Assembly: GCA_028706295.1 (NCBI GenBank)
Contig: JAQWBQ010000010.1
Coordinates: 1-64,000 of the forward strand
Source of the DNA: Bacteroidales bacterium
Lineage (GTDB): Bacteria > Bacteroidota > Bacteroidia > Bacteroidales > FEN-979
Direction of reading: 5' to 3'
Length of the DNA stretch: 64,000 nucleotides
The position numbers and the translations under genes are program-made. Positions 38,817 to 45,903 of the stretch are shown piece after piece (position 1 is the stretch's first letter; each line of letters starts with the position of its first letter). The notes under the pieces were generated by a model that did no database searches, was not told the DNA's origin, and worked only from the letters and a program-made list of their open reading frames with translations.

Positions 38817-39716
38817 TTATTTCTGAACCTTGACCGATATGGTTATGGATCCGTCGTTCGTTCCGCTGATGGATTCCACTTTCATGATGCCCTTCTTTCC
38901 TCCGGCAGTTATGAAAGCCAGCAGTTTCCCTGCCTGCAGCGTAGTGCAACGGCTCTGGTCAACACCGGTTGCGGTCTGGGCAACAATTATTGCATCATTT
39001 GTAATGGCGTCAAAATCGATTGCATCGGTAATGACTTTGAATTTTGTGGCATTTCTTACTGCCCAGGTCAGAAGTCCGTTTGTGGCATTATTATAAACTT
39101 CGGCGGCATGGGCATCATTCGGGGCGGCAATCGATGCAAGATCACTGGCGCCATAGTAATAAAGCCAATCAACCTTGTTGGCATTTGCCTTGGCATCGGC
39201 CAGTTTGTAAACGGTTCCGTCGATCGATGCAAAAGAACTGCCTGTATTGCTTCCCTGGGCGCCGAGGATCTTCATGGTAAATGCATTGATCTCCCCGCTG
39301 ATTGCCGTGGTGGTGATGATGATGGTCACCGCGCTCATCTGACCGTTTTTATCCTTGATGGTAAAAATAAAGGTTTCATTTCCAACCTGTGCGTTGGCAT
39401 TCGTCATCAGGTCAACATTAAAGGTGGAGGCGCTGAAGGTCGAATCGAAGGTTTGGGTATTGCCGTTAAAGGTACGGGTAAAGGTAAAATCAACCAATTT
39501 TGAACCGGAACTCGTGTTGGCAATGGCCCGGATCCCGATCTTCATGGGAGTGCCCACTGTGACAGTGGTGTTCTGGTAAACATAATCCGTCCCAACCTGT
39601 AAGGTTATGGTCGGTTTTTGATCAACGATGGGATCCTCTGAATCTTTCGTACACGAGGTTGCAAAAAACACTGCAATCATCATCATAAGGGATAGAACCC
39701 AATTCATCTTTTTCAT
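38817..39716 (-). CDS. Lipoprotein of unknown function
   Basis: The ORF track starts at 39812, but the best start is the internal ATG at 39716. It gives MKKMNWVLSLMMMIAVFFATSC, a lipoprotein signal with lipidated Cys22; the extra upstream 32 residues look noncoding. The mature protein (about 277 residues) has an Ig-like first half (TITLQVGTDYVYQNTTVTVG) and a second half rich in short alpha/beta elements, ending SGTNDGSITISVKVQK. I do not recognise the family. A TATCTTTG box lies 41 bp upstream of the chosen start, which supports it. Confidence 0.75.
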   Translation of the reverse strand: MKKMNWVLSLMMMIAVFFATSCTKDSEDPIVDQKPTITLQVGTDYVYQNTTVTVGTPMKIGIRAIANTSSGSKLVDFTFTRTFNGNTQTFDSTFSASTFNVDLMTNANAQVGNETFIFTIKDKNGQMSAVTIIITTTAISGEINAFTMKILGAQGSNTGSSFASIDGTVYKLADAKANANKVDWLYYYGASDLASIAAPNDAHAAEVYNNATNGLLTWAVRNATKFKVITDAIDFDAITNDAIIVAQTATGVDQSRCTTLQAGKLLAFITAGGKKGIMKVESISGTNDGSITISVKVQK

Positions 39717-39757
39717 AATGTTTAATTTTAGTAAGGTTTTAAATATGTTACGTCTTG

Positions 39758-39765
39758 CAAAGATA
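39758..39765 (-). promoter_or_regulatory. Putative -7 box (TATCTTTG) for the lipoprotein gene
   Basis: An exact TAnnTTTG match on the minus strand, 41 bp upstream of the ATG at 39716. No clear -33 TTTG was found. Confidence 0.35.
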
Positions 39766-39897
39766 CAATAATTTTGCTTGAATGCCACATGAAAAATCAT
39801 TATCCTGAACATTCGGGGTGCAACGTCACCAACCGAACAAGTTTGTAAAAAAAGAAATGCTGTTCCTGTTGTTAAAACAAACAGACTTTCTTTTTAT

Positions 39898-39905
39898 TAT
39901 CTTTG
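39898..39905 (+). promoter_or_regulatory. Putative -7 box (TATCTTTG) for the small T9SS gene
   Basis: An exact TAnnTTTG match on the plus strand, 20 bp before the ATG at 39926, implying a short leader. With the box at 39758-39765 it forms a divergent promoter pair. Confidence 0.38.
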
Positions 39906-39925
39906 GATGATTCAAAATTGAAAAC

Positions 39926-40663
39926 ATGAAAAAGCGGACAACTCTCCTTCTACTTCTGTTAATTCCTGTTTCATTTTTATTTTCTCAGGAATATGAATTC
40001 TATGAAAATCAGTCGGGAAATTGGGTAAAGATCGAAAATGGATCAATGCTAACCCGCTCTTGTACTGTAAATTCCGACGGTATTGATGAGTTTTTCGGGG
40101 TTAAAAACATATCGACGGGTTCCCGCATGGTCTGGGCCAGAAAGCAGCGACGTTATATGGCCCCTGAGGTCAATGACAGTTATTGCTGGAATGGGTGCAT
40201 GCAATCGTACGATTCATTGTCGTATAAATATTTGCTCATGGAACCGGGAAAGCTTATTGTTAACCAGTTTGACGTTCATTTCAGGCCCGGATCCAAAACA
40301 GGCAACACCCTGATTTCTTACAGTTTCTTTGACCGTTCACACCTGGCCGACAGCGGCTTTATACAAATTCTTTACGTGATTAATCCTGTTGGAATTGATG
40401 AAACCGAATGGTTGACCAGGGCAGTCTCTGCCACACCCAATCCTGCTTCCGGCATGATCAGGTTCTCCGGCATCTCCAACCGGTTCATCGGATTCCTTAC
40501 TCTGGTAAATTTGGTCGGACAGGAAATTATCAGCTTACCGGTAAGCGCCGGTCATACTGAAGTGACATTCAACAGTTCAGGACTTCCATCGGGAATCTAT
40601 TTTTATTTTCTCCAGAAAAACGGCTCCAAAGGGCCTGTGAGAAAATTGATGATCTCCCGGTGA
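39926..40663 (+). CDS. Small secreted T9SS protein, unknown function
   Basis: 245 residues. A clear signal peptide (KKRTTLLLLLLIPVSFLFSQ) is followed by a beta-rich domain of about 145 residues and a type A T9SS sorting domain from about residue 168 (SATPNPASGMIRFSGI, ending RKLMISR). The central domain has Cys in RSCTV and a CWNGC pair, and includes DEFFGVKNIST; it resembles unclassified Bacteroidota secreted proteins that consist of one beta domain plus the sorting tail. It converges with the Omp28-like gene with only three bases between the stop codons. Confidence 0.8.
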   Translation: MKKRTTLLLLLLIPVSFLFSQEYEFYENQSGNWVKIENGSMLTRSCTVNSDGIDEFFGVKNISTGSRMVWARKQRRYMAPEVNDSYCWNGCMQSYDSLSYKYLLMEPGKLIVNQFDVHFRPGSKTGNTLISYSFFDRSHLADSGFIQILYVINPVGIDETEWLTRAVSATPNPASGMIRFSGISNRFIGFLTLVNLVGQEIISLPVSAGHTEVTFNSSGLPSGIYFYFLQKNGSKGPVRKLMISR

Positions 40664-40666
40664 ACC

Positions 40667-41743
40667 CTATCGATTATTCAGGATGGTCAGGGGTTTCTGG
40701 TAGCTTTTTCCTTCAAAAACCGATCTAAGAATATACTGTCCCGAAGGCAGGGAGGAAGTGTTGACCGACAGCGAATAGATGCCAGGCATCCAGTACTGTG
40801 ATCCAGCATCAAGCACAGCTTTTCCCTGCATATCGAGCAAGGTAAAAATTCCGAAACCCTTCTCGGTTACCCTGAAATTAATATGGACTTCGCCATTGGC
40901 AGGATTGGGAAAAAGTTTTACGATCTCGAGCTGCTGAGAACCACCTTCGCGGTCGCCGAGGGGCCCTGAAACCGATTGGATCACTGCTTGCTGTACCTCT
41001 GCATTCACGAGCGATTCAGCCTGCCGGTAAACATAAACGACTACAAAACAATTCTGAGGATCATAGTTACTTTCGAGCGTAAAACTGAAATTCTGAGTAA
41101 CCTCCTCTCCAACCGGCCATGAATTTTCTTTTATTTTCTGACCGAACTGATTGGCCATGTCTCTGACCACATCATGATGATAACACGGACGTCGGCCGGA
41201 ATAATTATAACAATTCGAATCCATACTTTGATCAACAAGTATATTGTTCTCGAGCAATACCGCATTGATCATAAAAGTGCCCGTGAGCGACTCCTGATAG
41301 GGTTGCATTTTCAGCGTAACCGATACCGTCCGGATTTCCGAATTGTAAGTCTTTGATTCCACAACCATCCTCACCGGGGCATCCGTATGACGTTCGATAT
41401 TTGCCTTCACCGAGTCACAATACCGGTGATAATCACCCCACGTGTATTCTACATATTTTTGTCCGTCGCGGTTGGTACGGATCTCCGAATGATCCTTGAA
41501 AACATTTCGCGCTATGGTATCGCACTGGGCACACTTCAGCGCTGAAAAATTGGTGTGGTAAATCAAAACAATCGAATTTGGATAGGCAGGCTGAACGCAA
41601 TGTTGCATCAACGAGTCGATGCAAATACATTCATCGCACCAGGTTGATGAACCCCGCTCAATCAACGTATTCCGGGGATTCTGACTCCATACTGACAATC
41701 CTGAGATCAGAAACAAGAGCAGAAAATAATTCCTTGTTTTCAT
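40667..41743 (-). CDS. Omp28-like thioredoxin-fold protein with T9SS tail
   Basis: 358 residues. After a signal peptide (YFLLLFLISGLSVWSQ) the segment RNTLIERGSSTWCDECICID contains a CxxC motif at Cys36-Cys39 plus Cys41. The spacing and the following 'YPNSIVLIYHT' strand match the start of Omp28/thioredoxin-like proteins of Bacteroidota. The middle region is a beta domain of the Omp28 type. The last 80 residues (LFPNPANGEVHINF) are a type A T9SS sorting domain. CxxC suggests thiol redox activity or disulfide-stabilised folding, but the residues between the cysteines (Asp-Glu) are unusual. A perfect hairpin lies in its probable leader. Confidence 0.82.
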   Translation of the reverse strand: MKTRNYFLLLFLISGLSVWSQNPRNTLIERGSSTWCDECICIDSLMQHCVQPAYPNSIVLIYHTNFSALKCAQCDTIARNVFKDHSEIRTNRDGQKYVEYTWGDYHRYCDSVKANIERHTDAPVRMVVESKTYNSEIRTVSVTLKMQPYQESLTGTFMINAVLLENNILVDQSMDSNCYNYSGRRPCYHHDVVRDMANQFGQKIKENSWPVGEEVTQNFSFTLESNYDPQNCFVVVYVYRQAESLVNAEVQQAVIQSVSGPLGDREGGSQQLEIVKLFPNPANGEVHINFRVTEKGFGIFTLLDMQGKAVLDAGSQYWMPGIYSLSVNTSSLPSGQYILRSVFEGKSYQKPLTILNNR

Positions 41744-41780
41744 AGCTGTTCTGTTTTATAAGGTATCTTTTTGACTTCCG

Positions 41781-41801
41781 AAATCCTTTGCGAAAGGATT
41801 T
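41781..41801. promoter_or_regulatory. Perfect inverted repeat (9-bp arms)
   Basis: AAATCCTTT-GCG-AAAGGATTT lies 38 bp upstream of the Omp28-like start codon and would form a hairpin in its leader. On the plus strand it is followed by a T-run. It could be an operator or RNA hairpin for the minus-strand gene, or block antisense transcription. Confidence 0.4.
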
Positions 41802-42142
41802 TTAAAAATACAAAAAAAATCCCCGGAAGAATAAAAACCGGAAAAAAACAGCGAATAATAATTCAACCACAGGCAAGGGTACCCGGAGTTATAAAGGAGA
41901 TTAAACCAGGCTTTATCAGGAATTCAGGTTCATTTTTTGAATTTTATATTTGTCTGATTTATATTTATTTAGATCTTATTGGTATAATGAATATTAATCC
42001 TGTGTTTATTTTTTCAACATGTGTATAATAATTCATCATTTACTTTAGTGATTGATTATATGTTGCTTATGCAATTTTACATATCTTACTGTTTATTTAT
42101 TCAACACTCTTCATCGTTTACATTTTAAACATAGTATAGCTA

Positions 42143-42150
42143 TATCTTTG
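42143..42150 (+). promoter_or_regulatory. Putative -7 box (TATCTTTG)
   Basis: An exact TAnnTTTG match about 119 bp before the fusion gene. It could give basal sigma-70-type transcription alongside the nearby sigma-54-like site. The -33 element is weak. Confidence 0.3.
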
Positions 42151-42182
42151 ATTTACTGATTTTTATGTTAACTTTTTATGAT

Positions 42183-42197
42183 TGGCATCCTATTTGA
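42183..42197 (+). promoter_or_regulatory. Candidate sigma-54 (-24/-12) promoter
   Basis: TGGCATCCTATTTGA matches the TGGCAcg-N4-TTGca consensus with correct spacing between the GG and the -12 G; the base after that G is A instead of C. It ends 71 bp before the ATG of the fusion gene, whose locus encodes a GAFTGA-type sigma-54 activator. No paired upstream activator sites could be fixed. Confidence 0.45.
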
Positions 42198-42268
42198 GAA
42201 GGAGAAATAGAAACAGAAATAACATCATCAAATAACCGGAGTCGCCATTTCTATTAAATCACAATATC

Positions 42269-43966
42269 ATGAAAGCCACCATTCACTTGTTATTCAGTAT
42301 GTTCCTGTTACTTCTCCCGGGCAGGCTTATCAGCAATAATCAGGATCCTACGGCCAACACGCCGCTTCAGGGGTCGATGAAGATATACAGCGTAGCTGAG
42401 TTATCTCAACTCACAACCATTTGGGCCGCAGAATTCAGCAGACTGCACCCGGGAATTGAAATCCGGGTTGTCGGCTCAGGCGATGAAACCACTGCAGAAA
42501 CACCGGAATCGGGCAACCGGATAACCTTCATTACCGGGAATCATCCGTTAAAGATCAGTGCAGACCAGAACTGGCGCATTGTCGTTGGCCGGGATATCAT
42601 TGTTCCTGTCATAAACAGTAAGAATCCGCTCCTGGACCAAATCATCGCTTCCGGAGTAGCACCGGGCAATCTGATCAGGGCTTTCAAAGAACCGTCAGCA
42701 CAACACTGGTCCTCCCTGATCACTCAGGGTAGTTCCGCCCCGGTTACGCTGTATGTAGTAAATGACCCGGAGGTGACATCAAATCTTGCAGGCTTTATCC
42801 ATGAAGCTGCACTTGACGGTACGGCCGCAAAAATGGTGACAGCCGACCAATTGAAAACCGCATTGCAGCATGATATCTATGCTGTGGGATTTTGCCGCCT
42901 GAACCAGATTGTAAATGTCGGGGATCAAAAATTTTCCGAACCTTTTCGTCTGCTTCCTTTGGATAAAAACGGAAATGGTAAAATGGATTTCATGGAGGAC
43001 ATTTATGACAATCCCGCCGATTTTACAAGAGGGGTCTGGATCGGAAAATATCCAAAAAATCTGTGTAACGAAATTTTTGCCGTCTCAGCCTCGCGACCGA
43101 CTGATGGTATCGGTATTGCCTTCCTGAACTATGTGCTCGATAAAGGGCAGGATCTGCTTGGTGCACGGGGATATTCCGAACTGGTCAGCAATGAAAAGCA
43201 AACCCAACTTGAACAGGTAAATGTAGCAAAGGCCCTTGAGCCCCAAACAACAGCCGGGATTTCATCATGGATTCAATGGATACTCATTTTGGTTGTCGGA
43301 TTGATTGTTATTTCCTTGATCTTAAACTATTTCTTTAACAGGGAAGGTCATCGTAAGGCATCTAAAACGGAGGCATCTTCCAGTGTTGTTCCCCATTTTG
43401 ATGAACAATCTGTCATCCTTCCGGGCGGACTCTATTTTGATAAGACCCATACCTGGACCTTTCTGGAACAAGATGGTTCGGTTAAGATCGGGATCGATGA
43501 TTTTTTGCAGCACGTGACAGGCCGCGTTACCCGCGTCGACCTGAAAAATCCCGGTGATACCATTTTGAAGGGAGAAAAGTTGTTATCGGTCATCCAAAAC
43601 GGAAAACAGTTAGATATCTATGCACCGGTCTCCGGAAAAGTTATGGACAGGAACAATGAACTTATCATACAGGCTTCACTATTAAACAGTTCGCCATACC
43701 AGCGCGGATGGGTTTATCGCATTGAACCTGTCAATTGGTTGCGCGACGTCCAGTTCCTGAATATGGCCGAAAAGTACCGGAACTGGCTTTCGGGAGAGTT
43801 TACGCGGCTCAAGGACTTTCTTGCAGAAGCCTTTAAAATCCACGCTCCCGAACTCGCCCACATTTCTCTTCAGGATGGAGGTCAGTTGCAGGATCACGTT
43901 TTGTCGGAGCTCGGTCCGGAGATCTGGGAAGAATTCCAGGTTAAATTCCTTGATAAAAGCCGTTAA
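42269..43966 (+). CDS. PstS-like binding domain / TM / GcvH-like lipoyl domain fusion
   Basis: 565 residues. A signal peptide (HLLFSMFLLLLPGRLIS) is followed by a periplasmic substrate-binding-like domain (about 30-315) of the PstS/PBP type, with motifs such as LYVVNDPEVTSNLAGFIHEAA. It contains an exact EF-hand-type loop DKNGNGKMDFME near 232-243. A transmembrane helix (about 331-352, IQWILILVVGLIVISLIL) leads to a cytoplasmic domain (about 385-500) similar to glycine-cleavage H protein: YFDKTHTWTFLEQDG, IGIDDFLQHVTGRV, IYAPVSGKV. The lipoyl-lysine context is altered (SVIQNGKQLDIYAPVSG rather than ESVKA.S.IYSPVSG). No other glycine-cleavage gene is present. A strong terminator follows, and a sensor kinase and sigma-54 regulator lie downstream. 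Function is unknown; a sensory or redox-linked role is inferred. Confidence 0.82.
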   Translation: MKATIHLLFSMFLLLLPGRLISNNQDPTANTPLQGSMKIYSVAELSQLTTIWAAEFSRLHPGIEIRVVGSGDETTAETPESGNRITFITGNHPLKISADQNWRIVVGRDIIVPVINSKNPLLDQIIASGVAPGNLIRAFKEPSAQHWSSLITQGSSAPVTLYVVNDPEVTSNLAGFIHEAALDGTAAKMVTADQLKTALQHDIYAVGFCRLNQIVNVGDQKFSEPFRLLPLDKNGNGKMDFMEDIYDNPADFTRGVWIGKYPKNLCNEIFAVSASRPTDGIGIAFLNYVLDKGQDLLGARGYSELVSNEKQTQLEQVNVAKALEPQTTAGISSWIQWILILVVGLIVISLILNYFFNREGHRKASKTEASSSVVPHFDEQSVILPGGLYFDKTHTWTFLEQDGSVKIGIDDFLQHVTGRVTRVDLKNPGDTILKGEKLLSVIQNGKQLDIYAPVSGKVMDRNNELIIQASLLNSSPYQRGWVYRIEPVNWLRDVQFLNMAEKYRNWLSGEFTRLKDFLAEAFKIHAPELAHISLQDGGQLQDHVLSELGPEIWEEFQVKFLDKSR

Positions 43967-44097
43967 TTCCCTTCCGGATGTCCTTGAGTGGAATTTTTTA
44001 CCCCGGGAAAATATACCAGGTCGAATGAACGAAATTCGATTACCCGGATGGACCCGGAAAACCATTCTGTTGTTATTCCTGATTAAAGAATTTTATG

Positions 44098-44128
44098 AAA
44101 GCCGGTGAAACATCACCGGTTTGTTTTT
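44098..44128 (+). terminator. Rho-independent terminator after the fusion gene
   Basis: AAGCCGGTGA-AACA-TCACCGGTTT forms a ten-pair stem (one G-U) with a four-base loop, followed by GTTTTT. It lies 131 bp past the stop codon and 91 bp before the kinase, so the kinase/regulator pair probably has its own promoter. Confidence 0.8.
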
Positions 44129-44218
44129 AAATTGCAATACAAAAGTAACGGATGGAATCCTCCGGATTTTAAAATGCAATTTTATTAACCGGACGGAACC
44201 CTGTTAAAGCGTTTTACC

Positions 44219-45892
44219 ATGGGATTATTCAAACGATCAGGGAAGGAAAATGGTTTTGAAAAACCTGAAAGCCGGAAGTTTCTGAAATTCGGTTCCTCCA
44301 TTTATGGAAGGGTCATATTCATTATCGTTATCTCCTCGTTAATTCTCTTTCTCTCTTTCAGTTTGATTTTCAGATCGGTCAACGAACGGTATCTCAATAC
44401 TGTTATTCGTCAGAACGGGAATAATGTCGGAAGTATCGTACAGGGTTCGTTGTATCATTCCATGCTCGAAAACGACAAAAGCACGCTTCAGAACACGCTC
44501 GATATCATCAACACCATGCCGGGCATCGGGGAGGTGAACATGTACGACAGTCGCGACAACCTGGTTTATTCATCGATTTCTTCAGAACCCGGAAAGGATC
44601 ACAGCGATCCGGATTGCAAGAAATGTCACGCTAACCTGAAATCGATGTTTCCATCAGGAAGTAAACAGTACCAGATTATCAGCAGCGCCAATGACTGCAA
44701 AATGAGCAATAAGGATCATGGTACCCGTCATCTGCTGATCCATGCTCCCATACTCAATGAGCGGAGCTGTTACGACAATCCCTGTCATGCCCATGAACCC
44801 ACGGAGAAGGTACTTGGATCGCTGATCATAAAGTTACCGTTGGGTGACCTTGACAGGGCTGTTGAAAAATCATCAGCCCAGTTTTTCATTTTGGCCACCC
44901 TGACGACCCTTTTGCTAGTTATTTTTCTGATCCTTTTTACCCGCCGCAAAATCAAGGATCCCCTGAACGGCTTACTCAGGGCCAGCACTGCCGTGGCAAA
45001 TGGTGACCGGAGCACCCGGGTAGAGATCAACCGGGATCAGTTGGACGACATGCGGGTGGTTTCACATGCCTTCAACGCCATGCTCGACAACCTCCAGGCC
45101 GCTACCAATGAGCTGGAGAACTGGTCCCAGCAGCTCGAATACAAAGTTCAGCGGAAAACGGAGGAGCTTGGGGCGGCGCAGAACGAGTTGATGCATGTGG
45201 AACGACTGGCCTCGCTGGGAAAGCTCTCATCGTCGGTCGCCCATGAGATCAACAATCCTTTATCGGGAATTCTGGTTTATGCCAAGCTGATCCAGAAACA
45301 ACTGGGCACACCGGATCAGTTCTTATCGAAAAGGGATTCGGTACTGAGGCATCTGAAACTAATTGAAAATGAAGCTAAAAGATGTGGCGATATCGTGAAG
45401 GGGTTGCTTGATTTTTCAAAGCGGGATCAGGAAAATTTTGAACCGAAGCACCTCCATGATATTCTTCAGGAGACCAACGAACTGGTGATCCATTCGATCA
45501 GGATTGCAAATATTAGCTTTAGTACCGCTTTTGAAGCCACCGATGACCTCGTGTTTTGCAGTCCGAACCAGATCAAGCAAGCCTGTATCGCGATGATTGT
45601 AAACGCCTCGGAAGCGGTTACCGAAAATGGCGAGATCCTGGTCAGGACTTCGAATCCCGATGCAGAGACGATCCAGCTTGACATTGTGGATAACGGGATC
45701 GGGATCTCTGCGGAGGATCAGCCGCACATTTTTGAGCCATTCTTTTCGACCAAGCAAAATACCAGTGGAATCGGACTCGGGCTGCCGATTGTTCATGGTA
45801 TTATCCAGAGTCATAACGGGCGGATACAGGTAAAATCGGAGTCCGGTCGCGGGACCACCATGTCCATCTTTTTACCCCTTAAAAAGAATTAA
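44219..45892 (+). CDS. NtrB-type sensor histidine kinase with putative c-type heme sensor domain
   Basis: 557 residues. TM1 (about 30-52) and TM2 (about 221-243) enclose a periplasmic domain carrying CKKCH (Cys133-Cys136-His137), an exact CxxCH c-type heme motif, and CYDNPCH (Cys184-Cys189-His190), a CX4CH motif of the kind used by some multiheme cytochromes. Inside are a HAMP domain (about 244-296), a coiled coil, HisKA (SVAHEINNPLSGIL, His342) and HATPase (ending GIGLGLPIVHGI and GRGTTMSIFLPL). This is the layout of kinases paired with NtrC regulators. The heme motifs suggest sensing of redox state, oxygen or nitric oxide in the periplasm; this is inference. The regulator starts 11 bp downstream. 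Confidence 0.9.
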   Translation: MGLFKRSGKENGFEKPESRKFLKFGSSIYGRVIFIIVISSLILFLSFSLIFRSVNERYLNTVIRQNGNNVGSIVQGSLYHSMLENDKSTLQNTLDIINTMPGIGEVNMYDSRDNLVYSSISSEPGKDHSDPDCKKCHANLKSMFPSGSKQYQIISSANDCKMSNKDHGTRHLLIHAPILNERSCYDNPCHAHEPTEKVLGSLIIKLPLGDLDRAVEKSSAQFFILATLTTLLLVIFLILFTRRKIKDPLNGLLRASTAVANGDRSTRVEINRDQLDDMRVVSHAFNAMLDNLQAATNELENWSQQLEYKVQRKTEELGAAQNELMHVERLASLGKLSSSVAHEINNPLSGILVYAKLIQKQLGTPDQFLSKRDSVLRHLKLIENEAKRCGDIVKGLLDFSKRDQENFEPKHLHDILQETNELVIHSIRIANISFSTAFEATDDLVFCSPNQIKQACIAMIVNASEAVTENGEILVRTSNPDAETIQLDIVDNGIGISAEDQPHIFEPFFSTKQNTSGIGLGLPIVHGIIQSHNGRIQVKSESGRGTTMSIFLPLKKN

Positions 45893-45903
45893 CTCGATTC
45901 AGC

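Larger units (their letters stand above)
41744..42268. other. 525-bp AT-rich divergent regulatory region
   Basis: This gap separates the divergent Omp28-like and binding-protein/GcvH fusion genes. It is far more AT-rich than its surroundings. It holds a perfect inverted repeat at 41781-41801, two TAnnTTTG matches on the plus strand (TATATTTG at 41945, TATCTTTG at 42143), a TATAGCTATA palindrome near 42135 and a sigma-54-like element at 42183. ORF 41771-42028 looks spurious. Confidence 0.6.
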
